A stretch of 64,000 nucleotides of DNA, taken from the NCBI RefSeq assembly GCF_001757105.1, contig NZ_MDHN01000040.1, forward strand, positions 74,240-138,239, given 5' to 3'. A program made the translations under genes and the position numbers. The first letter of the stretch is position 1, and each line of letters opens with the position of its first letter. Positions 45,871 to 54,882 of the stretch are shown here, piece by piece. The notes below the pieces were generated by a model, which was not told the DNA's origin, ran no database searches, and saw only the letters and a program-made list of their open reading frames with translations. This stretch comes from Alteromonas confluentis. GTDB taxonomy: Bacteria; Pseudomonadota; Gammaproteobacteria; Enterobacterales; Alteromonadaceae.

Positions 45871-46025
45871 TTGATTTCCTTAGTTTGCAAGTTTCCCTCT
45901 TTGCTATGTGCATGAGACTGCAGAAGTTCTTTGATTTGAGTTCAACGAGTCATTGAAATCTGCTCACCGCTCTGAACGGTTAACCTCCTAGTATCAAAAG
46001 AACTCAAACGACAAAGGAGTTAAAA

Positions 46026-46769
46026 ATGAGCGAATTATCAAAAAAAGTTACAATTATCACCGGCGCCTCATCAGGCATAGGGAAATCAATCGCAAAGTCG
46101 GTTGCAGCGAAGGGAGGGACTGTGATCCTTGCAGCAAGAAGTGAGGATAAATTAAAGGACCTGGTCGATAAGATAATCGCCGAGGGCGGAAATGCAGACT
46201 TTTTTGTAACAGATGTCACCGACCTGGATAATACAAAGTCTCTAGTGGCGTACACATTAGAAAAATACGGACGAATAGATCATTTCATTAATAATGCTGG
46301 CCTGATGTTGTTTTCAAACTGGGAAGACGTGGTCGTCGATGACTGGCAGAAAATGATCAACATTAACCTGATGGGATATTTGAACGGGATTGCATCAGTG
46401 CTGCCATATTTCGTAGAGACAAAGTGCGGACTTATTTTAAACACCTCTTCAGTAGCAGGAATTCACGTGGGTAAGTCTAGTGGCGTCTACAGTGCCACTA
46501 AGTTTTTTATCCGTGGAATTACTGAAAGCCTACGCAAGGAAGTGGGAGTCAAGTATGGTATCCGCACTTCTATGATAAGTCCCGGTGTGATAGATACGGG
46601 CTGGACAGAAAAAGTAAATGATGAAGCAGGGAAGAAAGTGGCGATGGAAGTCAATGATGTCGGTATCGACCCTAAGTATATTGGTGACGCTGTGGCATAT
46701 GCTTTGGCTCAACCTGATGAGGTTAATATTTTCGACCTCGTTGTTCACCCCACACTACAGGATTGGTAA
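46026..46769 (+). CDS. SDR family oxidoreductase (YdfG-like)
   Basis: A 247-aa classical SDR. TGASSGIG at residues about 13-20, RSEDKL after strand 2 (NADPH type), FINNAGLM, NTSSVAG and YSATKFFIRGITESLRKEV. The C-terminal PKYIGDAVAYALAQPDEVNIFDLVVHPTLQDW is the familiar ending of YdfG-type serine/3-hydroxy acid dehydrogenases, although the substrate is uncertain. An AAAGGAG ribosome site precedes the ATG. Confidence 0.92.
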   Translation: MSELSKKVTIITGASSGIGKSIAKSVAAKGGTVILAARSEDKLKDLVDKIIAEGGNADFFVTDVTDLDNTKSLVAYTLEKYGRIDHFINNAGLMLFSNWEDVVVDDWQKMININLMGYLNGIASVLPYFVETKCGLILNTSSVAGIHVGKSSGVYSATKFFIRGITESLRKEVGVKYGIRTSMISPGVIDTGWTEKVNDEAGKKVAMEVNDVGIDPKYIGDAVAYALAQPDEVNIFDLVVHPTLQDW

Positions 46770-46910
46770 ACTACCATTTGGATTTATGATTTTCTGGTGA
46801 TGTAATGCTGTAATCACCAGATATTCTGATGTTCGCTTCGAATCAAATGTTGAAACAGCAGAGTTGGTCGCCCTTTTCTTTGCCTTCTTCAAGTCGAGCT
46901 AAACCTCAGC

Positions 46911-47366
46911 CTATCGAAGTTTATCGCGAATATCCATCCAGGCCTTACCTATATGATTTAGTCCTCGTTGATCACGGCCAATTCCCCAGAAATAATCGTA
47001 TTGTGACGTTTCAACAATCAGCTTATCTTCAGTAGCCATTAGCGCTTCGCGTACTTCTTCGTACATTTGTACCTTGGTGTACAGTGCGCGTTTCATCAAG
47101 ACTGGGGCGAGTGTTTTGTAATCTGCTATTTTCAGACGATACCAGGCTTTGGCGTAAGCGAAAGCACGCTCGCCAGTAGCCATTGTCGCTACGGTAATGG
47201 CCTGACTGTCGCTTCGTAGTGTCTTAGCCTGAACATAATGCTCGCAGGTCAGCCAGTTTTGCTGTTCCAGTACAATCGGGTGTGGTGAGCAGGTTGACAG
47301 TGGGTCGTCCAAATCAAAACGGGAAAACTGACGGGCGCTTTCCATCTCGTTATTCGTATTAAACAA
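46911..47366 (-). CDS. NADAR family protein (YbiA-like)
   Basis: A 151-aa protein of the NADAR (DUF1768) superfamily, N-glycosidases acting on riboflavin-pathway intermediates or ADP-ribose-type substrates. Seen: ENWLTCEHYVQAKT-type core as NWLTCEHYVQAKTLRS, MKRALYTKVQM and the C-terminal signature ETSQYDYFWGIGRDQRGLNHIGKAWMDIR. The length is typical of stand-alone YbiA. It is not next to riboflavin or defence genes here, so a housekeeping repair role is more likely than defence. Confidence 0.9.
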   Translation of the reverse strand: MFNTNNEMESARQFSRFDLDDPLSTCSPHPIVLEQQNWLTCEHYVQAKTLRSDSQAITVATMATGERAFAYAKAWYRLKIADYKTLAPVLMKRALYTKVQMYEEVREALMATEDKLIVETSQYDYFWGIGRDQRGLNHIGKAWMDIRDKLR

Positions 47367-47450
47367 AATCAGTCCGTTACATTGCTGAAGTTAAAACCAG
47401 TATAAAGAAAACCAGCCCTGATGACATTTTCAAATCAGCAGTAAAAAAAC

Positions 47451-47475
47451 GGTCAGTACTCGCAAAGTACTGACC
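47451..47475 (-). terminator. Terminator of the ethanolamine operon
   Basis: A perfect 10-bp stem GGTCAGTACT / AGTACTGACC with a 5-nt loop. On the minus strand it is followed by GTTTTTTT, a clear intrinsic terminator about 50 bp after the permease stop. Confidence 0.9.
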
Positions 47476-47523
47476 GGCTATATATCGCGTTCTCTCAGGA
47501 AGCATCAAGATTAATGCAATACC

Positions 47524-48927
47524 CTAAGATGCCTCCAAATCGGACTCAGCCTGCGCCAGCATGTTGAACTCCTCCTCCGGTGTTTTCGCTACCAGACGGT
47601 TTTTACTGTAGAGGAAAAAATACAGGCTGCCGACAACAAACAGGATGAGCGTATAATTAAACGCACGTGGATCAAAGGCATACACTCCGGTCAATGCCAC
47701 TATGGAAAGCAATAGCGCGATCGCCGATGTCACCATACCGCCGGGAGTTTTGTAAGGTCGGGGTAATTCAGGCTGTTTCACCCGTAGCAAAATATGACTT
47801 AGCGCCATCAGTGCATAGGATACCGTTGCGCCAACAACCGCCATGGCGAGTATCAAGTCTCCCTCGCCGGTGAGTGAAACCAGAAAACCAAAAATACCCG
47901 GCACTATTAATGCGCGCGACGGCACTTTACGTTCGCTGGTCACAGACAGACTTCGCGGTAAGTAACCCGCTCTGGATAAAGCAAACACAAGACGGCTGTA
48001 ACCATAAATAATAGAGAAAAACGAAGCGATTAGGCCAGCAAGACCGAGTACATTCACCACAGTCGCGAGGGTACTGTTCCCGGTTGCTTTCAGCGCGTCG
48101 ACCAACGGCACAGCACTGCCTCCAATAGCTTCTGCACCTGCTGCACCCGCTAACAGAAAGACCACCAGTAATGCGGTAAACAGCAGAAAGATCATCGCGC
48201 CGATAATGCCCTTGGGCACATCCTTCGCGGGGTTCTTCGCTTCTTCAGCAGCCAGCGGTACCCCTTCTACCGCCAGAAACAGCCACATGGCAAACGGTAA
48301 CGCTGCCCATACACCATACCAGCCGAGCGGCATGAATTCCGTTGCACCGGCCGCATCCGTCACAGCGATATCGAACAGATTAGCCGTATCAAAGCTACCC
48401 ACCAGAGCAATGCCGGTGGCAATGATGGCAAAAACGGCAAGGCCACTAATCACCATCATCACTTTCAGGGCTTCGCCTACACCTGCAAGGTGAATACCAA
48501 TAAAAGCGAGGTAAAAAATGGCGTAAACCCACGGGCCGTTAAACCCAAGTAGCTCCTCTACCGCTGCACCAATGAAAATTACAATAGCGGCCGGTGCCAA
48601 CGCGTACTCGATAAGCACAGCCAATCCAGTAAGGTAGCCACCCACCGGTCCCATTGCCTGACGGGCAAAACTGTAACCGCCACCCGCGGCAGGAATGGCG
48701 GCAGACATTTCCGCCAGTGATAGCACCAGAGTGAAATACATCAGCGCCATCAACACGCCAGCAATGGCAAACCCGCCCCAGCCTGCTTCAGCGATACCAA
48801 AATTCCAGCCGGCAAAATCACCGGAAATAACGTATGACACACCCAGGCCAGCCAAAAGGATCCAGCCTGCGGTGCCTCTTTTTAACTGACGCTTCGCCAG
48901 ATATTCCTGATTGAGTTGTTCAGACAT
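47524..48927 (-). CDS. eat: Ethanolamine permease
   Basis: A 467-aa APC-superfamily transporter with about 12 membrane segments, importing ethanolamine. The ATG at 48927 is chosen for its GGGGGA ribosome site; the frame extends 90 bp upstream into eutC. Typical of the ethanolamine permease group are GVSYVISGDFAGWNFGIAEAGWGGFAIAG, AAIPAAGGGYSFARQAMGPVGGYLTGLAVLIEYALAPAAI and FLAVEGVPLAAEEAKNPAKDVPKGI. Last gene of a eutB-eutC-permease operon, 14 bp after eutC, and closed by a strong terminator. Confidence 0.93.
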   Translation of the reverse strand: MSEQLNQEYLAKRQLKRGTAGWILLAGLGVSYVISGDFAGWNFGIAEAGWGGFAIAGVLMALMYFTLVLSLAEMSAAIPAAGGGYSFARQAMGPVGGYLTGLAVLIEYALAPAAIVIFIGAAVEELLGFNGPWVYAIFYLAFIGIHLAGVGEALKVMMVISGLAVFAIIATGIALVGSFDTANLFDIAVTDAAGATEFMPLGWYGVWAALPFAMWLFLAVEGVPLAAEEAKNPAKDVPKGIIGAMIFLLFTALLVVFLLAGAAGAEAIGGSAVPLVDALKATGNSTLATVVNVLGLAGLIASFFSIIYGYSRLVFALSRAGYLPRSLSVTSERKVPSRALIVPGIFGFLVSLTGEGDLILAMAVVGATVSYALMALSHILLRVKQPELPRPYKTPGGMVTSAIALLLSIVALTGVYAFDPRAFNYTLILFVVGSLYFFLYSKNRLVAKTPEEEFNMLAQAESDLEAS

Positions 48928-48940
48928 GTGGTTCCCCCAG

Positions 48941-49783
48941 TTATTGTTTTTCTGATTTGTCTTCGAGCGGACGGATGAGAAATGAGCGGGATGTTGAATC
49001 ATGTTCAAGTACATCATCCTGACTGCGATCTTTCAGCTTTACGCCAGATAGCTTTCGCTGTCTGGATTCGTCCAACAGGTAAAACGCTTTGCGCGCGGCA
49101 TCCTCTGGCTTCAGGCCCGCCGGGCGCACGTTTGAAATGCAGTTACGCATGGCATCGCTCAGCCCTTTGCGTGGCCCCCAGGTCATGTACAACCCAAGGC
49201 TGTCGGGCGAGCTCAAGCCCGGACGCTCCCCCACCAGCACCAATACGATAGAGGCGTTCAACAACTCGCCTACCTCATCACCAATGGCAACCCGCCCTTG
49301 CTCAACAACAGCGAGCGGAGCCAGTGTCCAATCGTATTTACTGCTATCCAGTTGCTCACACAGCGCGGTAATAAAGGGTAATGTGTTCCGGGCCACGGCG
49401 GTAGACGACAATCCATCGACAATAACAAGGGCGAGGTCGAAAGACGGTGCCGGTGAATCGAAACACTGCCGTAATCGCTCAGCGGAATCTTCATTAAGCA
49501 ATCGCCCTAAATCCGGGCGTTGCAGGTAAGTCATTCTGTCTTCGGCCTGAGAATGCAGTCTGATTGGCGCGTCAAAGCCAGCATCCACGAAAACACCTTC
49601 AAAGGCATCGAGATCCAGCGGAAAGTGCACTGCATCCCGCGCCTGAGCGTGAGAAAGCTGGAACGCAAGTAGCTGTTCGGTAGGCAAGCTAACGCCAGCG
49701 CGTCCCAGTCCGATGCGGGCATCAGTAAAGCTACGAAGTTGCTGCCACGGATTCTCGGTAATGAAAGCAGGCTTTTTCATCAA
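48941..49783 (-). CDS. eutC: Ethanolamine ammonia-lyase small subunit
   Basis: The beta subunit of the adenosylcobalamin-dependent lyase that splits ethanolamine into acetaldehyde and ammonia. 280 aa. Seen: FTDARIGLGRAGVSLPT, LALVIVDGLSSTAVARN, LVGERPGLSSPDSLGLYMTWGPRKGLSDAMRNCISNVRPAGL. It overlaps the end of eutB by 4 bp, as expected for stoichiometric production. Confidence 0.96.
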   Translation of the reverse strand: MMKKPAFITENPWQQLRSFTDARIGLGRAGVSLPTEQLLAFQLSHAQARDAVHFPLDLDAFEGVFVDAGFDAPIRLHSQAEDRMTYLQRPDLGRLLNEDSAERLRQCFDSPAPSFDLALVIVDGLSSTAVARNTLPFITALCEQLDSSKYDWTLAPLAVVEQGRVAIGDEVGELLNASIVLVLVGERPGLSSPDSLGLYMTWGPRKGLSDAMRNCISNVRPAGLKPEDAARKAFYLLDESRQRKLSGVKLKDRSQDDVLEHDSTSRSFLIRPLEDKSEKQ

Positions 49784-51183
49784 TGGCCTCCGGATTTACG
49801 TGAAGGTGCGGCAAGAGAATGGCGGAAGGCATCTGGCATACTGTCTGCCAGAATTGCCTGACCGGCATTCTTCATAATCTGCATTTTCTCCAGCCACTCT
49901 GCGAATTGCGGTGAAGGCTTAAGCCCCAGAACACGACGGGCATAAAGTGCATCGTGAAAAGAGGTAGTCTGATAATTCAGCATAATGTCGTCGGAGCCGG
50001 GAATTCCCATCACAAAATGACATCCTGCAACACCCAGTAGAGTAAGCAGGTTATCCATATCGTTCTGATCGGCCTCAGCATGGTTGGTGTAACACACGTC
50101 ACAACCCATAGGCACGCCGAGTAGCTTGCCGCAGAAATGATCTTCCAGACCGGCCCGGATGATTTCCTTGCCGTCAAACAGATACTCAGGGCCGATAAAC
50201 CCCACCACCGTATTTACCAGTAGCGGATCAAAATGGCGGGCTACTGCGTAGGCACGTGCCTCACAGGTTTGCTGATCCAGACTGTGATGGGCGTTTGCAG
50301 ACAATGAACTGCCCTGCCCGGTTTCAAAATACATCACGTTGTTGCCGAGCGTGCCACGATTCAGCGAGTGCGCAGCCTGCTGAGCTTCTGCCAGTGTATT
50401 TAGGTTAAACCCAAAGCTGCTGTTAGTGCCCTCGGTACCTCCAATGGACTGGAAAACCAGATCAACGGGGGCGCCCTGCTCAATACACTCAATAGTATTA
50501 GTGACGTGAGTTAGCACGCAGGACTGCGTGGGGATTTGATAACTCTGAATGACATCATCCATCAGTTTCATCAGCTTAATGGCCTGCGCCACATTGTCTG
50601 TGGCCGGATTAATGCCAATCACCGCATCACCATTACCGTAAAGTAAACCATCAAGCATGCTGGCGGCTATGCCGTTAACATCGTCGGTAGGGTGATTGGG
50701 TTGCAATCGCGTTGACATATGACCGGGTAAACCAATCTGGTTACGAAACGCCGTGAGCACCCGGCACTTCTTAGCCACCAGAATAAGATCCTGATTGCGC
50801 ATTATTTTGCTAACCGCCGCGGCCATTTCTGGCGTGATCCCAGCTCGCACCTCGCTCAGCACTTCCGTTGTGGCTTCATCGCTTAACAGCCAGTTCCTGA
50901 AGTCCCCCACCGTCAGGTGTGAAATCGGTGCAAACGCTTCGGCATCATGAGTGTCGATGATGAGCCGAGTCACTTCGTCTTTCTCGTAAGGTACCAGCAC
51001 TTCATTCAGAAACTGCTTTAGCGGAACCTCTGCCAGGCACATCTGCGCAACAACACGCTCTTCAGCAGAACGGGCAATAACACCAGCTAGCCGATCGCCA
51101 GAACGTGCAGGAGTCGCTCTGGCCATTAATTCAGCCAGATTTTTAAAGGTGAATGTTTTATCCCCAAGGGTATAACGGTACAC
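49780..51183 (-). CDS. eutB: Ethanolamine ammonia-lyase large subunit
   Basis: The catalytic alpha subunit, binding ethanolamine and coenzyme B12. 467 aa. Seen: FKNLAELMARATPARSGDRLAGV, VGDFRNWLLSDE, GINPATDNV, FQSIGGTEGTNSSFGFNL, MYFETGQGSSLSANAHHSLDQQTCEARAYAVAR and GVAGCHFVMGIPGSDDIMLNYQTTSFHDAL. First gene of eutB-eutC-permease; divergent from the AraC regulator across 214 bp. No cobalamin riboswitch or microcompartment shell genes are visible, and no aldehyde dehydrogenase is in the window. Confidence 0.97.
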   Translation of the reverse strand: MYRYTLGDKTFTFKNLAELMARATPARSGDRLAGVIARSAEERVVAQMCLAEVPLKQFLNEVLVPYEKDEVTRLIIDTHDAEAFAPISHLTVGDFRNWLLSDEATTEVLSEVRAGITPEMAAAVSKIMRNQDLILVAKKCRVLTAFRNQIGLPGHMSTRLQPNHPTDDVNGIAASMLDGLLYGNGDAVIGINPATDNVAQAIKLMKLMDDVIQSYQIPTQSCVLTHVTNTIECIEQGAPVDLVFQSIGGTEGTNSSFGFNLNTLAEAQQAAHSLNRGTLGNNVMYFETGQGSSLSANAHHSLDQQTCEARAYAVARHFDPLLVNTVVGFIGPEYLFDGKEIIRAGLEDHFCGKLLGVPMGCDVCYTNHAEADQNDMDNLLTLLGVAGCHFVMGIPGSDDIMLNYQTTSFHDALYARRVLGLKPSPQFAEWLEKMQIMKNAGQAILADSMPDAFRHSLAAPSRKSGGH

Positions 51184-51397
51184 GTCATATTCTCCTTACT
51201 GTAATGAAAGATGGGCCAATGGAAATTATTGGCTTGCACCTGGCACACAGATCTTGTTCTAATTCTTAATACTGAATGCAGCGAGAGCTGTACCACGCCA
51301 ATATCAAATTTTGGCAATATTTTAAAAATTACGTCTTTTCAGGATATTAGAAGGGAGAAATCAGGGAAAATGCGTTGTCCAATGAGGTTTTAAGCCG

Positions 51398-52375
51398 TTG
51401 AAGCCGTCAGTTAGCGATCATTTCGCACCATCTAAGTGCATATACACGGCCAGGGATGCACAAGAACAGGCAGAAAACCTGGTCAACTGGCAGCAGTGTT
51501 ATGATCAGATCAGTGCGGGGGCTTTTTCGGGCGTCATCGAGGAATTACCGTTTGAGGATCTTCAGGTATTCAAGGAAACCACCAGTCAGTCACTTCGACA
51601 GCAATGCAAAGTAAGAGCGGATGCCATCTGGCTTGGTCTGCCGGTACGTTCTTCGCAGCACCGCCTTCCCCGCATTAACGGACTTGAAGTCGGTGATAAT
51701 CAACTCATGAGTCAACCGGGTGCGGTTGATTTTGAACTGGTTACACCGGATGATTTTCAGATTTATGGTGTGGTGATATCGACCTCGACACTGCGAAAGG
51801 CTGCGGAAACACTCGGCGTTACAGTGCCTAAAATATCGGGCGCACAAGCGAAGGTCTGTCTTACACATCAACAGGAAGTGCGCCTTTCTCAGCATATTGA
51901 ATTACTGCTGGCGTTACAGGATCAGAAAGATATCCCCTCAATCCCTGCAGCAATACAAACCGAAAGATTCATTCAGACTTTGCTGGACGTACTGGCCATT
52001 CCCCACTACGACAAATCAGCGCCACGGAGCTACGAGCAACGAAAGCGGGTGATTGAAATTGTGAAAGCTTATATCGATGCGAATCCCGACAAAGCCATGA
52101 CTATCACAGAACTCTGTGAAACTGCCCATGTGAGTCGGCGTACATTGCAATACAGCTTTGAATCGCAACTTGGGATAAGCCCCCTTCAGTTTATAAAAAT
52201 GCGTCGCCTGAACCAGGTGCGCCGTGACCTGCTTAACGCAGAAACTGGTGCCAAAATTTCGGACATCGCAATTCAAAGGGGATTCTGGCATCCCGGACAA
52301 TTCGGCCGGGATTATCAGAAGTTATTTGGCGAATTACCTTCAAAAACCCTCGCTCGTTCGGTGAGAAGACCTTAG
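51398..52375 (+). CDS. eutR: AraC family regulator of ethanolamine use
   Basis: A 325-aa regulator. The C-terminal HTH pair is about residues 220-320 (MTITELCETAHVSRRTLQYSFESQLGISPLQFIKMRRLNQVRRDLL, then ISDIAIQRGFWHPGQFGRDYQKLFGELPSKTL). The N-terminal domain resembles EutR-type sensors (WQQCYDQISAGAFSGVIEELPF). The best start is TTG at 51398; no ATG is available upstream in frame. Its divergent position to eutB supports activation of the lyase operon; gene name by context. Confidence 0.8.
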   Translation: MKPSVSDHFAPSKCIYTARDAQEQAENLVNWQQCYDQISAGAFSGVIEELPFEDLQVFKETTSQSLRQQCKVRADAIWLGLPVRSSQHRLPRINGLEVGDNQLMSQPGAVDFELVTPDDFQIYGVVISTSTLRKAAETLGVTVPKISGAQAKVCLTHQQEVRLSQHIELLLALQDQKDIPSIPAAIQTERFIQTLLDVLAIPHYDKSAPRSYEQRKRVIEIVKAYIDANPDKAMTITELCETAHVSRRTLQYSFESQLGISPLQFIKMRRLNQVRRDLLNAETGAKISDIAIQRGFWHPGQFGRDYQKLFGELPSKTLARSVRRP

Positions 52376-52470
52376 CCATTGCACTTTAACAATCTACAAC
52401 TGAGCTTACCCCAATAGCCTGACTTTCCTTAATGTGGCATTCTTGTTAAAAATTTGATTAAGGTAACAAC

Positions 52471-53193
52471 ATGATGTCCCGTGCTTCTTGGTTTGGCATA
52501 GCCGCAACCCTTACGCTTTCTGCTTCCAGCTTTAATGTCTTTGGCGAAATAAATGCCCTGACTCCTGCTGAAGAAGCGCAAGGCTGGCAGCTGTTATTCG
52601 ATGGCAATACAACAAAAGGATGGCACCCGTTTCAGCATCCCGATGCAAAATCCGCCTGGGAAGTACAGGACGGCGTATTAACCGTGAACCTGAAAGCCAG
52701 CGATGTTCAACACGGTGATTTGGCAACCGACAAAGTATTTGAAAACTACGAGCTGCAGTTTGAATGGAAATCACCGGTAGAGGGCAATAGCGGTGTGTTT
52801 ATTAATGTGCAGGAAACACCGGAGCACCAAATTGCCTGGCAAACTGGCCCTGAGTACCAGCTATTAGGCACTGCACATAAAGATAACGACGACCCGGCCA
52901 AGCGTTCCGGGGATATTTTTGGATACACTTCTCCTTTGGCAGCGGCAAAAATGCACAGCGACGGTCAATGGAATCACTCGGTGATCAAACAGAACAACGG
53001 CAAAGTTGAGTTCTACCTGAATGGTACCCTCACCTCTTCAGTCGACTTCAAAAGTAATGAATGGAAAAACTGGCTTTCTCAATCGCGCTTTAAAGACTTG
53101 CCACAATTCAGCGCGTCTAGCAAAGGCCATATCGTGCTGCAAGAATGGACCTCCCCCATTTACTTCCGCAACATGAAAGTCCGAGTGTTATAA
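52471..53193 (+). CDS. DUF1080 (3-keto-disaccharide hydrolase-like) secreted protein
   Basis: A 240-aa exported protein with a signal peptide of about 26 residues. The concanavalin-like DUF1080 domain shows LLFDGNTTKGWHPFQHPDAKSAWEVQDGVLTVN, YELQFEWKSPVEGNSGVFINVQE, GPEYQLLGTAHKD, WNHSVIKQNNGKVEFYLNG and IVLQEWTSPIYFRNMKVRVL, all hallmarks of the family. Family members act on 3-keto-glycosides; no keto-sugar pathway gene is adjacent. Starts at tandem ATGs (52471 and 52474). Confidence 0.93.
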   Translation: MMSRASWFGIAATLTLSASSFNVFGEINALTPAEEAQGWQLLFDGNTTKGWHPFQHPDAKSAWEVQDGVLTVNLKASDVQHGDLATDKVFENYELQFEWKSPVEGNSGVFINVQETPEHQIAWQTGPEYQLLGTAHKDNDDPAKRSGDIFGYTSPLAAAKMHSDGQWNHSVIKQNNGKVEFYLNGTLTSSVDFKSNEWKNWLSQSRFKDLPQFSASSKGHIVLQEWTSPIYFRNMKVRVL

Positions 53194-53334
53194 GACTCTT
53201 AATAGAATGGCGAGTGTTATAAATGGGGCTGACGGCCTTTTGATACTGATTTGTCATTTATTGATGGTCAACATTAAAAATGCAACTTGGGCATGAGAAG
53301 CTCATCACTCAACGGTTTTAATTAAGAGGTAGAA

Positions 53335-53970
53335 GTGCGCATCATCATTTTCGACTTTGACAATTGTCTGGTTCCCGGTAACGCGGTAGGTGAAAACGTT
53401 TTACATCCATTGTTTACATTACTCGAAAATAACGAGAATCATCTAAGCGCTGAGCAATTTGCAGAGATGAAAGCAGACTTCTGGCGAAAACCTCTCGACT
53501 ACATCGCTGAAAAATTCAAATTCTCTGAAAAATCGACACAAGCAGGTTTGGCCTACTTTCGACAGTTGGAAGCGAAAGGCAGTATTAAAGGTTACGCTGA
53601 CAGCCAATTGGTAAATACAATGCCCGGAACAAAGTATGTAGTCACATCGGGTTTTGAAAAATTTCAGCGTTCCAAGATTGCAGCGGCGGGATTGAGAGAC
53701 GCCTTTAAAGATGTTTTTTATGACGACCCGGGTGAACCGCCCCGCAAAGGCAAGGCGTTCTACTTCGATATTGTTGCCAGGACCGAAAACGTGTCCCCGG
53801 AGGATATCTGGGTTATTGGCGACAGTGCAGAATCTGAAATTGCAGCCGGTAATTCACTTGGCATGCGAACAGTACAAATTCTGCGACCGGGTATCACAAA
53901 ATCTGATAACGCCCGCTACCATGTGACGTCGCTGACTGAATTTCAGGAACTGATGGAGCATAACGCTTAA
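53335..53970 (+). CDS. HAD family hydrolase
   Basis: A 211-aa phosphatase of the HAD superfamily from a GTG start with AGAGGT upstream. Motif I is FDFDNCL (nucleophile Asp7, Asp9), motif II Thr/Ser in VVTSGF, motif III Lys in RKGKAF and motif IV GDSAESEI. The cap is of the small helical type between residues 20 and 95. It precedes a DeoR regulator and MFS transporter; the YbjI/YbjJ pair of E. coli is a loosely similar phosphatase/MFS neighbourhood. Substrate unknown. Confidence 0.88.
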   Translation: MRIIIFDFDNCLVPGNAVGENVLHPLFTLLENNENHLSAEQFAEMKADFWRKPLDYIAEKFKFSEKSTQAGLAYFRQLEAKGSIKGYADSQLVNTMPGTKYVVTSGFEKFQRSKIAAAGLRDAFKDVFYDDPGEPPRKGKAFYFDIVARTENVSPEDIWVIGDSAESEIAAGNSLGMRTVQILRPGITKSDNARYHVTSLTEFQELMEHNA

Positions 53971-54014
53971 AAGGAGATGGACGACCGTATTCAGTACGTA
54001 CATTAGTCCACTCC

Positions 54015-54788
54015 CTAAACGTAATTAACCGTGATGTCTGTCTGCGCCAGCGCGTTTTGTTGCTCCTGACTCAGTTTATCTTTGCACACAATAATGTCAG
54101 AAATATCAATTACCTCTGCAACATGGTGCCTGGCGATGGTGGCATATTTCTCCCCTGTCACCGGTGCCGCCAACTGACCGCACTGTTTAACCAGTAATCG
54201 CTTAAATAAGGCATCATCGTAGTTGAAACTGGAAATTCCACGCGTGGTATCAAAAGCACACACGCCCAGAAAGCCGATGTCGATGTAAAGTTTTCGCAAT
54301 TGCTCTTGGGCTTCTGCGCCCACGGAACCGCCAACCGATTTTTCCACTTTTCCGCCCAATAAGATAACTTCTGCTTTCGACAGCGACAGCGCTTCGTGGG
54401 CCAGCGGAATAGAATTAGTGATCAGCGTAATGTCCATATCCCGGGGCATCGATTGCACCACGGCCAAACTGGTAGTCCCGCTATCGAGATAAACCGTTGA
54501 GTTTGGCGCGATCAGCTTAAGTGCTCCTTCGGCAATACGTTGCTTTTCATGCCCGATATTGCTCGTTCTTGTTAAAATACTGCCCTGAGCTGGCGAAATT
54601 TCTATCGCGCCACCATAAACCTTCTTGCAAAGTCCGCGATTCGCGAGTTCGACAATGTCCCTGCGAATCGTATGCTCAGATACGCCGAGCTCAGAAGCAA
54701 GCTGTGAGCAGACAAGTTTTCCTTCCCGCTGCAACCGGGTTACCAACTCTGATTGTCTTTGTTCAGGAAAGGATGCATAATCGAGCAT
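54015..54788 (-). CDS. DeoR/GlpR family transcriptional regulator
   Basis: A 257-aa repressor from the ATG at 54788; the longer frame would overlap the divergent MFS gene by 25 bp. The DeoR HTH is ERRQ-like FPEQRQSELVTRLQREGKLVCSQLASELGVSEHTIRRDIVELANRGLCKKVYGGA. The sugar-phosphate-sensing domain has DSGTTSLAVVQSMP, ITNSIPLA, LLGGKV and DIGFLGVCAFDTTRGISSFN. It is expected to respond to a phosphorylated metabolite and control the divergent MFS gene. Confidence 0.92.
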   Translation of the reverse strand: MLDYASFPEQRQSELVTRLQREGKLVCSQLASELGVSEHTIRRDIVELANRGLCKKVYGGAIEISPAQGSILTRTSNIGHEKQRIAEGALKLIAPNSTVYLDSGTTSLAVVQSMPRDMDITLITNSIPLAHEALSLSKAEVILLGGKVEKSVGGSVGAEAQEQLRKLYIDIGFLGVCAFDTTRGISSFNYDDALFKRLLVKQCGQLAAPVTGEKYATIARHHVAEVIDISDIIVCKDKLSQEQQNALAQTDITVNYV

Positions 54789-54882
54789 AAAATTACACCA
54801 TTGAGCATTAATTCGATTGCCAGTATATCGTAACGATGCGTTTTCTTTATAGATAAAACAACAGTTTTGGATACTTTCGTTC

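Noticed and set aside
51225..51265. Possible sigma-54 promoter (TGGCAC followed by TTG) before the AraC gene
   Set aside because: The spacing between the two elements is too long and GC is missing from the second element.
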